Assembly (NCBI GenBank): GCA_947034885.2
Contig: OX344752.2
Coordinates: 15,872,001 to 15,936,000 of the forward strand
Direction: 5' to 3'
Length of the DNA: 64,000 nucleotides
From: Thuidium tamariscinum
Lineage: Eukaryota; Streptophyta; Bryopsida; Hypnales; Thuidiaceae
Below the pieces are notes generated by a model. That model ran no database searches. It saw only the letters and a list, made by a program, of their open reading frames with translations, and was not told the origin of the DNA. This document shows, in pieces, positions 35,361 to 47,340 of the stretch. How positions within the stretch are numbered: position 1 is the stretch's first letter; each line of letters opens with the position of its first letter. The position numbers and the translations under genes were made by a program.

Positions 35361-35658
35361 CCCGGGGAGGACACTTCTTGTGTATTTGGGGGACCCACGT
35401 GCGGCGGTGGGGTATTTTTAGGGGGGCTATCAATTACTTGTAATCATTACTTGGCAACATTAAAAGAGCCCCTATTTTACCATAAAGCGAAAAAATCAGC
35501 CATATTATCATCCCTATTTTATTTTTAAAACACTTTGCCTTTTTAATGTCCCCTAATTTATATGTAAATGTTTTATAAATTTTACCTGAGATTATTTAAA
35601 TGTACCCTATATTCCGCCGTACGTAGGTTATTAAAAAACGGGAAGTGTCCTCCCCTAG
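35361..35658. mobile_element. hAT-like MITE (298 bp) in kinase copy B
   Basis: Inverted ends C(C/T)(C/A)GGGGAGGACACTTC, flanked by CTCATTAA (35353-35360) and CTCATGAA (35659-35666), an 8 bp duplication with one change. Copies A and C have a single uninterrupted CTCATTAA at this site. The MITE lies between the last codons of kinase exon 2 and its original splice donor and supplies the TAG stop of copy B. Confidence 0.85.
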
Positions 35659-38120
35659 CTCATGAATAAGCATTTCAAGTGCTTCACTGACGAACAAATG
35701 CTTGCAAAAGATGGACGATGAGTTGGTTGGGGGTCCCAATATGCTTCAATCAAAGCCTTCAAAATTGAAGGACAATAGTCAGGTAAAGTGGGACATTCAC
35801 CCTTCAATACCATCTTCTTTATCTTAATGTAGGAAGTCTCTTTCGGAAAAGGGAGGTCTCCAGTCAAAACCTCATAATAAACCATCCCAAAATTGTACAC
35901 ATCGGATTTCTTGGGATACCTGGGCCCTTCTGGGAGCACGGATGCACTCGTTTGCCCATCGTTGTTACGAAGATTAATAACTTCAGGTGGCATCCACCGA
36001 CTGGTCCCAATATTAAAGCCTTGATCAGAGTATCGGGCGCTGCTTTCCTTGATCTTAGCAAATCCAAAATCAACCACTTTAATCAGCACATACTGAACTT
36101 CAAGATCAACTGGCAGCACGTTTTGAACAAGAATATTGAACGACTTCAAGTCCCGGTGCACAATATCATTTTGGTGCAGGTAATTGACACCTTCACTGAT
36201 TTGGAGGATCACATCGACTGCTTCGAAAACACTGAAGGGCGGGGAATGGGGATTGGCCTTCAATCTCTTTTCCATGAAAGAATGGAGATCTTCGTCCATC
36301 AACTCCATCACGATGGAACACTTGCGCTTGTCCATTGCACAACAAAACATCGACATGATGTTGGGATGACACAATCCTCCAAGGATTTGAGCTTCCGTCA
36401 AATATTCGGGATGTTCTAGACCATAAAACGTCTTCTTGGCAACCGGAATTCCCAACCACACAGCCTTGTGGACGGTGGCGGAGGTACCCTTTCCCAACAA
36501 CTCGGTCTGATGAACCTTTCGAAAGATTTGTCCCAGAAATTCCCAATAATCGAAAGCGCTCCAAGAAGGTGATTCTGGTGAAAGAGAGGTTAGAACTGAC
36601 TTAACTTTTTTTAGTCTTTGAAGTAAGTAAATCCCAAGATCCTTATCTTCAGTTTGTAAGGAAGGCAATTCCGATACCACTTTATCAAGTAACACATCCA
36701 CATCAAGAGAGGCCATTCTTTTGACAATCTCAACTTCATTTCTGTCAATGTTGTCAACTTGAGCCACTGTTAAGGCCTTGGTTGCTGTCCATCCTATACG
36801 AAAATAATCTCGACAAAGCTCCACATTGAATTCCAAGGATGAAACATACTCTGCAGTATTTGTCAACGTCATTGCAGCTTGAAGCCACTCGTCTTTGCAA
36901 CAGCCTTGAATGAAGCTTTCAATTTTGAGAGCTAAAGCAAGCAAGAGCTTGAAGACTTCAATGCATCTTGCCATGTCCTCAGAGGTAACGAATCCGAGAT
37001 CAACCAAGAAAAAAGTTGCGCTTTGTAGAATCACTTTGAGCTTAGCATCAAGATATCCGCATTGCTCATTGTTGAACTTCCGTGAAGACATCTCTTGCAC
37101 ACATACCAAACATTGAGCAGCAATATCCAAGCATGAATGAAGTTCGTCCATGGCATAGACAATGAGATCTGCATGCAGAGAATTACAAATTGAAGGCTTT
37201 AGCAATGAAGGAGAAAACATTCTAATTTGCAGGTGTCATACTACACTAAGAGGTTCCCGTGCTTGATTTTTGCTTTGTGTAAATATTGGTTTGAACCTCA
37301 ACGTTTTACAAAACTTGCGAGAGTGATAGTGCTTTCACAAATGCAGGTGCCATATTGACGAAAGTGGTTTCCGGGCTTAATTGTGGATTCCATGCATATT
37401 GGTTTGAGCCTCAGAGATCACAAAGTTTAAGAGACTGATTCTACTTTGTGTCCAAGGCAATACATTACCAATCTCCAAGCTTTCATAAAAGCTTGAGGTT
37501 GACAATTATCATTTGAAACCACTTATTTATCTACCAATAGTTAGCTAAATCCCGTGAAATATCAATGGAAACAAATAACACCACGAGAACTCAATTTGAA
37601 ACCTAGAACAGTCATTTATAGCATCAATTCTTCATTTCCAAAGCTCATTGAAGGTGGTTGAATATGCATACCATTCCAGGTCAAACTAATGAAAGCTTCA
37701 ATTACCTGTTGTTGGGACTTCTGGCAAACTGGACGGTCCCTTGCCACAACTCAGGGAGGGCATGTCCCCGTCAACATCAAGAATAGAGGGTGAGAGTGCA
37801 GGTGCCTCCAGGCCAAGAGAGAGCCATGATGATGGCTCAGCCATGACAGCGGTAGAATTGTCGTCAATGAAGAAGTCCCAATGGTGATCAAGGACAGACA
37901 CAGGGGAGGCCGGCGAGATGAAGGCGACTGTCGTGCTCGCTGTCACCGAATCCGGAAGTTGGAGCTGGGGCTCCTTCCATCGATCCGACGGTCTGAAAAA
38001 CGGTAAACCCTCAGAGACGTCCATGCCTTCAGCCTTCGGCTTCATGAGAGAGAGCAGGTCTCTCGTCATTTCGATTCCGCCCAGTCTCGGCAAGATGGGT
38101 GGTGGAGACGGCACCTTCAT
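35655..38120 (-). CDS. Kinase copy B: MCAfunc/ARPK-like domain plus TKL protein kinase
   Basis: Exon 1 runs from 38120 to 37706 (ATG AAG GTG; Pro-rich; AEPSSWLSLG conserved) with donor ACAG|GTAATT. Exon 2 runs from 37168, after TGCATGCAG, to a TAG at 35655-35657, giving about 642 residues without further exons. The helical N-terminal region and kinase domain match copy A, with GKGTSATV, VAKK, HRDLKSFN and DFG all kept. It differs from copy A by scattered changes (VVDFGFAK, YWDPQPTHRP), and it is the most diverged of the three except for a near-identical patch at about 36200-36390. The stop codon comes from the adjacent MITE, so the C-terminal exon of copies A and C is lost. Likely still a functional kinase. 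Confidence 0.8.
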
Positions 38121-39845
38121 TCGACGTGATCTTCGTCGCCTACAATAACCAAGGGACCCAAAAGATTCCATGAATAGAAGACGTTCACGCTGCCCCTCCT
38201 GCCATCTCCTTCATTGGGACGAATGCACTTGCGATGACGAACACACCAAAAACGCAGGGCATAACCAGTAGCAGTTCTAACAGCGAACCCAATATTTGCA
38301 CTCAATCTTAACAACTTTCCCTAGCCAGAGACTTTGCCGAGTACAAGGCATCGGGAGACTTGTGTCGTGCAATGCTAAGGATGGATGGCATTTGGCATTA
38401 TGTACCTCCTGCACAATCACGGACAGCGAGTGAGCCAATACAGGAAGACGTGACAATGGAGTCACTTATTCGAAGTGGATCAGCAACCTTCGACTCTATT
38501 TGCACACTGACATTCAAATTATCTAATGGGTCAAGGATCATGCCCTGCACGATGTGACCTGGTCATCCATTTGAAGGCTACCCACAGAAGCACAGGAATC
38601 ATGGTCACGAAGACAGCTTCCTAACCATTAACCATGCACTATGGACTAATGAAAAAGCCGATCGACTACTTGAAGGTAAGATCGAGACTATCAAATGAAA
38701 AGAACTGGTGCATGCATACGATTTTGGAATCAAGAAGGTTCTGAAGAGCCACAGATGCAAGCATTACCACACTGCGACAAAACATTAAATTTTAGAAGCG
38801 GGTGTAAAAGTGATACAGACGCTTTACCAATTCCACAAACGTCTGCTTGGGATAATCCCCTCCAGTGCTGTTCTATGCGAAACCCAGAGAAGCTTGACAA
38901 TCGGAATTCCGCGACTTAAGTGCACGTTAAATCAGTTCGAAATTCCAGCGCAGGCCTTCACTACTAGCGTAACTTGCCGAAATACTGTCCAAATCGGTGA
39001 GCGCTAACGGAAGCACCAACATCCGTCCGCTGCTATGGCAGAAATTCAAACTCCTGGCACTGAAAGTGGGCCCGCTCTTCATCCTGAGCATACAACGCAT
39101 GGACGGACTTCAAGTATAAGCAAGGCACGACGCTACTGTAGATCACCTAAACTACTGAACTAAAAGGGAACACCCGGAGGACCAAACATACGAAAGCAAT
39201 CGAGGAAACCACAAAACCGTCCGTATATGCGCCGTTCTGCTTAGGATAGCAGGCCATCATGCAAACACAAACCGAACATGCCTTCATGCATTCGTAGAAC
39301 AAAGAAATCATGCGGACGGCTCATTGGAGACTTCAATTGATTATAAAACGAGAAGAAACAAAACCTTTAAGGTCAAACTGCAAGCGCTAGTTCTTACCGA
39401 CAAACGCATTCGCGAGCGTAGACTAGAATCGACAATCCAGAGCCACTGCTATTGAGAACCACACACATATAGCAAGAGCAAGTAAGAACGTTTCATAGTC
39501 TATGCAATTAGATCAAACCTGCAACCGGGTATACCGCAATTGCGACATTTCCTGGTTCCATTCGATTTACGAACATTCGACACTAGAGGAAGCTATCAGG
39601 AGTTGCTGCCCATAACTGACGTGAGCAGCCTCACTAAGTTAGAATCAACTTCCCCAACCGCAAGATCGACAGCGCCAAGGCTGCCCCAAAGGCTTGCGAA
39701 ACATCTTGCAAGGAAGGTCCTACAACACGATCTGCACATGCTGCACAACTACAAGCAAATCGAAGAAGACGGGAATCTCGACCCTCTTCGAAGAAGGTCC
39801 CTACTGTACGTGAAGGTCTGCCTGGCCCTGAGAGCCGAAATTGAG
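38121..39845. other. Conserved upstream block of kinase copy B, cut by the LINE
   Basis: Homologous to 20544-22303 and 59814-62138. It contains TNEKADRLLEGK, a little closer to an RNase H NE.ADRL motif than the copy A version. The block is interrupted at 39845 by the LINE; its continuation after 50135 includes TATCATGGATTATGC (about 50740), the counterpart of GGCATGGATCATGAA near 22312 in A. Confidence 0.5.
39828..39845. repeat. LINE target-site duplication, left copy
   Basis: CTGAGAGCCGAAATTGAG, perfectly repeated at 50136-50153. Confidence 0.9.
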
Positions 39846-42400
39846 AGTTAAACCCATTCGAGGGTGAAAATATATTAAAATGAACGCCCGAGGGCAGTTA
39901 CATGACGCCCGAAGGCTTGACCGGAAACCGGGGGAGGAGGGGTGGACAACTAAGAAACCAAAGGAAAGAAAGAAGCCAGAGGCTTCATAAGATGGGCCGA
40001 GGGGTCCAATGTTGGACCAAACAGAGGGAAGAAAGAGTCACCGCCAAAACGCGGGGATGGCCCAGAGACAAGAAACACTAACGAGCGGGGTTGTAACAAG
40101 AAACAAACCAAATCCAAATGACCAGAACACTTAGAGTGAGCAACTGTCGTAGCATAAGGAAGCACAAATCCGTCTGTAGGTGTTAATTTGGCGTTAACAC
40201 CGTTCAAATGACTCGTGTATCGTTCCCACAGGATTTTACGTAGATTCCTCAAGATATCCGGAATAACAGGATGCGGAAAACAACCCCAAGACAACAGTAA
40301 CCGGATTCCTAACCGGAAACTTCCTCACAACATCCGCATTCCTCTAGATTGCCTTTCTCACCATTCATACATACTTTACAATTCTCACAACAACCTCCAA
40401 ACAGGGGGGAGTGCCCAAACTCTGTACCTTCCCCTATCCGGACTCACAGTATCCGACTGGGCGGATTAGGAACCGAAAGGAGTGTCCAAACTCTGTACCT
40501 CTTCCGGATCCGGTTTCCGGATCCAATCACTCAAGTAACAAATGAAGTTTAGCCTCTATATTAGAGGGGTCCGCGGTTGGCATTTAGGAAGGATGCGTTG
40601 AATCCTACCCTCCTCAGGATTATAGTGAATGGAGTTCCACTAAAAGAGAAAAATAACAAAAGACATAAAAGAAATTGGCTGCAAGTTCCTCCTCACAACT
40701 AATCCGGATTGCAATCCCAACTAGTAGGTCACTCAGGAAACCCCTACAAACCCCACATTACTACAATGACAGACTCACCCAAACTCAGTTCCTAAGGCTT
40801 AATCTAGGAGCCAGATAACTAGGGGACCCTAACTGTCTGCACATCCCTCACTTCCGGTTATAGTAGGACCTCAACAACACGTCAATTGGCATGCGCCCAC
40901 TCTCCTAGCAGAACACACCCAATCTAAGAGCGGCTATCCCACACAGAAGCCTCCAAGTGACTGCAGCAGCTAGACTTCAATCCTAATACACCAGTAGCCT
41001 CAACCAAATCACTTCAATTTCCCGGAACCGGATTCAGACAAGGTCTGGGGGAGACACCTCATCCAAACACCTGCAAACCCAGCTACCTCGCACTATCCAA
41101 TGGTTCTAGCATTGCACGGCATACCAATCCAGAGTCGAGACTTGTTCAGACCAACTCTTAGAAAGTAGAAATCTGGAAATCAGATTGCAAATGAAAGGAA
41201 AAACAGAAGTAGGAACACCCGGGGCAACCAACTAACAGCCACCTCTAAATACCAACCCAAGGGAACCCTAAAAGCCCCAAGGGAACAAAATCAGAGGACA
41301 AGAGAATGCCAGGTGGCATTCCTTATCCACAAAAGTCACTTTCCTATCCACCCAACTGGACCCAAAAAAAGTGGATCTCAAATCCGAAAAATCCGGATCT
41401 GACTGACCAGGTGCATTCTAAGTTAAAAGCACCTTGCTAACTGCTTTCTACCTACTGGAAAGGTAACTTTCCACCTTTTCCACTAAGTCTGCTCCTCAAA
41501 ATTCTCTACCTACTCTACTTTCTATTCCTAACTACTTCTTCATCCGCTTTTGGGGGAATCCGCATGCTTGGCGGCTCCCTTGCGTGCTGGCTGTTTCCTA
41601 CTGGTGGAAACCTTTGCCGATGCAGCTGCTTTGCCTTTGGAAGGCGTGGCAGCAATTTTACCCTTCCCCGCAGATTTCGGAGGCGTGATTTCCGCCGGGT
41701 CTGACGGTTCCGGTTCCGGTTCCGATCCTGATCTGGATTCCGAATCCGACTCCTCTTCTTCGTGCTCGCTCTGCTTTGGGGACTCATCTTGGTCTGACTC
41801 CAGCTCAATGGGACTCTCCCTCGCCCGCTTCGCTGTAGCCTTCCTCTTCATTGTGCTAGGAACCTTGGGAGACTTCTCGGATACCTTGCTCGGAGGCGTC
41901 TCTTGATCCTGGTCTTCCGCTTGGACTTGCTTCCGGATTTGGGATCCGGGTGTTGCCCCTTCTCCCACATCAAGATCAAGTCGGGAAGTTGCCTTGGGCG
42001 CCTGTGGAGTCTTCTCTTCCACTGAACCCTTGCCCTTGGATGACATCTGGACCCGTCCACGATTCTAGAGTTGAACCTCAGATCCTCAATCCGGTTCCGG
42101 ATTTTCCGGTTAGGTAAGGGTTTCTACTTCCCTTTCTTAACCTAATTATCCCAATTGGATGTCTCCAATTTCCACCTCTTCCTAATCTTACTAATTTTCC
42201 CTATTCTTGACCAAAGAATCGAAAAATTTATCTAAGATTAGCTTCCTTATTCCTAATTCTATACTAAATATTAAAAACCTGTATTCTAGGTTCCCACAGC
42301 AACCTAAAGGACCCCGAATAAACAAGACCCTAATGAGCATCCTAATTAGCAAGCAACCAACTGGACTTGAACACAACGAGAATCCAACACTAGGGTTTGT
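39846..42400 (-). other. 3' extension of the LINE insertion, TCCGG-rich
   Basis: This part lies within the target duplications but beyond ORF2 and its likely 3' UTR. ATCCGGA/TCCGGTT/AACCGGA words occur many times (40255-40520, 41030, 41390, 41710, 42090-42110). A direct repeat around GAGTG.CCAAACTCTGTACCT lies at 40410 and 40479, and TGTATCGTTCCCACAGGA at 40216 resembles a motif common in plant LTR elements. It could be a native 3' region, a nested element, or DNA carried by 3' transduction. Confidence 0.45.
41540..42046 (-). CDS. Low-complexity basic/acidic protein in the LINE 3' extension
   Basis: 168 residues from ATG (MSSKGKG). It is rich in Lys, Ser, Pro and Glu: TMKRKATAKRARESP looks like a nuclear signal, EHEEEESDSESRSGSEPEP is strongly acidic, and the C-terminal third repeats PSKGKA/AGKGK. 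It is predicted disordered. It could be a chromatin- or nucleic-acid-binding protein or a gag-like leftover; no family is recognised. A plausible acceptor (GGACGGGTCCAG) lies just before the ATG. Confidence 0.4.
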   Translation of the reverse strand: MSSKGKGSVEEKTPQAPKATSRLDLDVGEGATPGSQIRKQVQAEDQDQETPPSKVSEKSPKVPSTMKRKATAKRARESPIELESDQDESPKQSEHEEEESDSESRSGSEPEPEPSDPAEITPPKSAGKGKIAATPSKGKAAASAKVSTSRKQPARKGAAKHADSPKSG

Positions 42401-43118
42401 AAAATAGGGGGAGGGTCGAGCGATTACGGGTCGCGTCCGTGGAGGTGCCCTAGCAAATGCCATCTGCAAGGCCAGAGGATTGTTGACTGATTGGAGGGTC
42501 CGATCTCGTAAGCTGAGGGGAGTCATGCGTGAGTTCGTTGTAGATGGCGTTGAAGGTGGCTTGCAACTCCAGATCGATTATTGGCGATTGGTGGTGTCCG
42601 TGGTCGCTGGTGATTCGAGGTGTGGGATCGGGGCCTGAGCGTTCATGGAGGGCGATTTCGTGGAGGATCAGCTACATGATGGTGTCTGCTTGGAGAGCTG
42701 CCGTTCTATGCCTGGCTGCTTGCGTGTTGTGGAATGTTGGCTGATGCTCCTCCCTACTGTTTAGGGTTTCTCCATCGTCACAGTCTATGGAGATTGGGCT
42801 CCAAGTGTGGTGGGGTTGATGCAGGTCGAGCGGTTCTTGCGTGCCCTACGTGATTCCGTTTGGAGTTGTCCTTCGGTGCCGCCCTTCGTCTCGGGAAGCG
42901 TGGTCGGATGTTGCGTCGTGGCTCCCTTGTTGCGTAGGGTTTGTGGCGGAGTTGGTGGAGTTGTCCTCTGTTGTCGTATTGGACTGGGCGGGTGTTCCTA
43001 CGGGCCCTGGCACTCGGGTAGATGGGCTGGTGGTGAGATATCGAGGAAGGAATTCCGCAGGAGGAATGAAATTCCATGTCGGCTTGGGATTGAGGGTACA
43101 GAATGCTGGTGAAGCTGC

Positions 43119-46100
43119 CTAGGTTTCGCGGAAGACCTGAAGACGCTTGGCTGCTTGGGCTCCCTTCCAGATGTTGCGCCAGACAGCTACGCCAATTTGA
43201 ATTGTGGTCCTCCAGGCCGCGTGTATGGCTGTGCCGAGGTGGAAGGTCTCATTGTGCATGACCTTGGAGCATCGTTGGCACCAAATATTCCAGAGCAGGA
43301 GGCATCGGAGCAAGTCTCATGGCGTCTCCTTCGTGGCGTTGCAGGCTCTGCTGAAGTGGTGCGTAGTGAGGTCTGGATCTGCCAGTGAAGCACCTTCAAG
43401 AATGTTGGTTGTAGTGAGTTGAAGTGGGAGCAGGTGATGCATGCTTCGCAGGTTGTTGTAGTGTGCCCAAGTCGTTGCGACTACAGGGCATTCCAGGAAA
43501 GCATGTTGGGCTGTCTCGATGGGGGCTGTTGGGCATAGCTTGCAGCCACCATCCATATCCATAGTGCTCAGCCAACTGCCTAGTGGTAGTCCTTCTGTGT
43601 GTAGGAGCCATAGGAACGTGCTGACCTTCCGAGGTAGCCATGCGTGCCACAATCTGTTGTAAATTCGCTTTCTTTCTACAATTGAACAACCCCGAGATTT
43701 GAGTCGGGCTTCGTATTTGGTGGGTTTGATTCGATGCTGAAGTCCTGTCCTGTAGCTTCTTTTCGTTGTGTAGTTAAAGAGGTGGGTTGCTGGAAGATGA
43801 TTCATCGCCCTCCATTGCCATTCTCCAGGATTCCAGTCGAGATCTGGAACGCGACATTGGGAGTGAAGCCATAGTGAGGTATTCAGCTGTATGGGGGGGG
43901 GCTGGATTGTAGGTTAGGGTATGGTCTCCCTGCTTCTGTTGTACCCTATTTGAATGCATTCGGTGGGGTCTGATCTGGATAGGGTGTTTGCCTTACTTGA
44001 TCAGTTCCAAGGAGTCGGGCTGGGGGCGGTAGGTGTCCACGGTCAGGTATTCGGCTCCAGCGCTGAGGATGTGGTAGATGGTCGGTGGCTGTTCGTCCTC
44101 GTGTGGTGTGATCCAGTGTCGCGTCCATAAGGGTTGTGCTTGATCTGGTGCTGTTGGGATGCTGGCTATGACCCTGGACCTCATGTCGTTCGTTTTTCTG
44201 GATTTGGTGATGCGCAGAAGGTCTAATGTTGAGCGCCAGTCGTTGTCTTCAATGTTCCAGACGTGTTTGATGAGGGTCAGGCCTTTCGTGGCCCAGTTCG
44301 CGAAGCAGGTACTAGCTTCGAGTCCGAGTGGCGTGTTGTCATGTTTAATCCAAGGATTACCGAAGAGCGGTTGTTTGAGGATGTCCGGGAGCGTGGTCGG
44401 GTCGATTTGGATGATGCCTGCTCTGGTCGAGGTCCATGCTCGCCACACCGCGCCCCATAGGGAGGAGCCGCTTTGTTTGATCTTTCTGGTTGTCATAAGC
44501 CACTGGCGGTCGGGCGGCCATGCATGATTCCCTGTCGGTTGGAGGGTGTTAAGCCTATGTTGCATAAACACTCTCCACGTTCCTGCTCCTGGTTGTATGC
44601 CCTGTATGAGAAATTTCGTGAGGAGGGCTTGAGTCTGTGCGGTTGGGTCGATGATTTGGATTCCACCGAGGGATGTGGGGGCTACGGCTGCGTCCCATGC
44701 TACTCTACCTCGCGTTTTTCCTTCTTTCCGCCCTGACCAGAGGTAGTTGCGTACCAATCCTTGCACAATTTTGAGTGTTTTGTGGCCTATATCTGCGGTG
44801 GATGCAAGGTACCAGAGCAAGGCGAGTATGACCTGGTTCGAAAAAAGTAGTCTCCTGGCTTGCGACAGCTTCCTGTTGCTCTAGTAAATGAGAGAGTTGC
44901 GTATGGTGGTAAGTACCTTTTCATTTCTCACGGCTTGGGGAACTCTGAATCCGAGGGGAACTCCGAGATATCTGCAGCTAGCTCCTTCCTGGAGCCATTT
45001 GGCTCCCAGCGCTTCGCCCCAGGTCCAGGTCCTTTCGTTTGTAGATGCCCATATGATGTTGGTTTTCGGCCAGTCGATTTTGCTTCCTGATGCCGCACAA
45101 TATAAGTCCAAAATCTTCATAGCCTTGTTGAGATTGTCCTTGGTGCCGAGCAGCGTTATGGAGGTGTCGTCTGCAAAGAGTAGTTCCATGTTTATATCAC
45201 CGTTAGGTAGGGTTAGTCCTTGGATACCGTAGGTGGGGTCTTGTAACATATAGCCGAGAACGTCTGCCACTAGGAGGTAAAGGTATGGGGCAAGAGGACA
45301 TCCTTGTCTCACTGCCCTTCCTAGTGTAAAGGGTGGGCTATTTTCCCCGTTGACGGTAACCGTGGATTCCGCTCCCTGATATAGTGCCGCTGTCCAGTTG
45401 ATGAAGATCTCATCAAATCCGAGTTTTCTCATGACTGCTTGGAGGAAGGTCCAGTTAACTCAGTCAAAAGCCTTCTCATAATCCAGCAGCAGTAGTATCA
45501 TGTCTTGTTGTGATTCGACCGCCCACTCCATGGATTCCTCTACCGCGAAGATATTGTCGAGTATACTGCGCCCTGGGACGAATCCTGATTGCGAGGGGCG
45601 TATGATGGAGGGAAGCATGGGCTTCAGTCGAGCTGCAAGTAACTTTGCTTGAATTTTGTAGGTTGAGTTGAGTAGAGTGATTGGGCGGTAATTGGAGATG
45701 GCGCTAGGGTTTCCCGGCTTGGGGATCAGTATGATTTTTCCTTTCTTGATTCCTGCATCTAGTTGCCCTGTCCTCTTGATTTCTTCTGCGAGTTGTGTGA
45801 GTGCTGCACTGGTCAGGTTCGGGAATTTGTGGAAGAATTCTGTTGGCAGCCTATCTTCGCCTGGGGCTTTGTGAGTGGGGAGTTGCTTGATAGCTTCCTC
45901 AATTTCGTCTGTTGTAACGTCCTGGGTAAGCTGTTTGTTCTGGGTGTCCGTGATGATAGATGGGACGCTTTGGAGGCAGTGGGTTCTGGCGATGCTATCA
46001 GCGTCGACTTCATCATCTCGAGAGTAGAGCTTGGTGTAATAATCCATCACCGCGCTGCGTATGTCGGCAGGGTCTGTAAGCGTAACGGTGTCTTGCTGAA

Positions 46101-47340
46101 TTTCTTTGATGTGGATTCGTGGGCGACGTCTAGAGTGGAATTCGAAGAACTCACCGGAGCAAGTATCTCCTGCTGTGTTCCATTTGATGTCGAGTTCCGT
46201 CTTCCATTTGTCTTGACGTTCCATTCGGAGTTGGTGCAATGTCTGCTGCGCGAGGCTGAGGTTGTTTCTTGCTTGGTCATCGTTCCAGTTTCGCTGGAGC
46301 CCCTCTTCAGCCGCTTCGATGTTTTTGAATTGCTCCTTGTATGCGGCCTTGCGATCTCTTCTTGCTCTGCGTTTTTGGTCGTCGCTGCATTTCATGGTTT
46401 GGCGGATAGCGTCTGCGACCTTGACGGACCATGTCTCGGCTTTGTGTGTCTGCAGGCCAGCAGTCCAGGCTGCCTGCAGCTCCTCGTGGCCTTCTGTCGA
46501 GTGGAGGAGCGAGGAGTGGAACGTCGGTTTGGTGCGGGGTCGGCGTAGCGCCTTGTGGATTTGACAATGCACCGCTGCATGGTCTGAAATCCCAGTTAGG
46601 GTAGGCCATGTGCCGGTACTCCCCCCCATGTCATGTAGTCCCGGTGAGGCATAGAATCTGTCGATTCGAGAGAAGATCGATCTTCCTACGTGTTTCCCTT
46701 GCCAAGTGAAGTGTTTTGTATTCCGCTTAATGAAGTCATCCGATCTGTATATGTCGCGAAGTCCGTGGGTCATTAGCATCTCACTCCAGGCAGCTTTTTC
46801 TGTTCGTGTCATGGCCGTTCCTGTGAAGGACATCGATCGGTCGGTCTCCTCTTTGACAACATTCCAATCTCCTCCCCATAGCCAGTCGGCTGGGGGGAGG
46901 TCTTTTTCTGTGAGGGTTCGCCACATGCGTGCTTTGGCGAGGGGTTGGTTGTATCCGTAGATGTTGACAATACCGATCGTTACCGTGGGAGAGAGCTTGA
47001 ATGTGATGTATTGGGCTCGGCTACTCACAATTACGCCGTGGTCTGCTATGTAGGGTACGAGTCGGGCGGCGACGATTATACCTGTTCCCCCTGTGTACCG
47101 GCCTGTGGAGGCCGAGTACCTGGACTCGTTCCAGAATTCTCGTCCTCCCTTTAACCGTAGCTGGGAGGTTGATGTCTCGCAGTCTCTGCGACCTATGTGT
47201 ATTTCCTGTAGTAGAATGACTTCCGGGGGGGGATCTGCGTTTTGTAGGAAGTTTTTGATGTCATGTCTCTTCCATGCTCCTTGATGGCCTAGTCCGAGAC
47301 TTCGGACGTTGTAGGTGACGCACATGAGTGGCACCTTCAT
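43119..47340 (-). pseudogene. LINE ORF2: endonuclease, reverse transcriptase and zf-RVT
   Basis: The start ATG overlaps the ORF1 stop. The N-terminal apurinic-type endonuclease shows ILLQEIHIG, GDWNVV, SRIDRFY and SDHAAV. Reverse transcriptase follows: HKAPGEDRLPTEF, SNYRPITLLN, LLLDYEKAFD, the catalytic FADD in place of YADD, then GCPLAPYLYLLVAD. The C-terminal part has the zinc-binding reverse-transcriptase region (RLWHAWLPRKVSTFLWLL, CKLCPTAPIETAQHAFLECP). Stops sit at 45460, 44881, 43993 and 43317. A frameshift occurs at a run of nine G (43893-43901). Each stop is one transition away from CGA, CAA or TGG. The element would copy its RNA into DNA at a nick; this copy cannot. Confidence 0.88.

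Noticed and set aside
41550..41906. Plus-strand Ser/Asp-rich ORF
   Set aside because: Shadow of the low-complexity minus-strand ORF.
45763..46548. Plus-strand ORF of 261 residues rich in Cys, Val and Leu
   Set aside because: Antisense of the LINE ORF2 endonuclease/RT region; composition is typical of a shadow frame.
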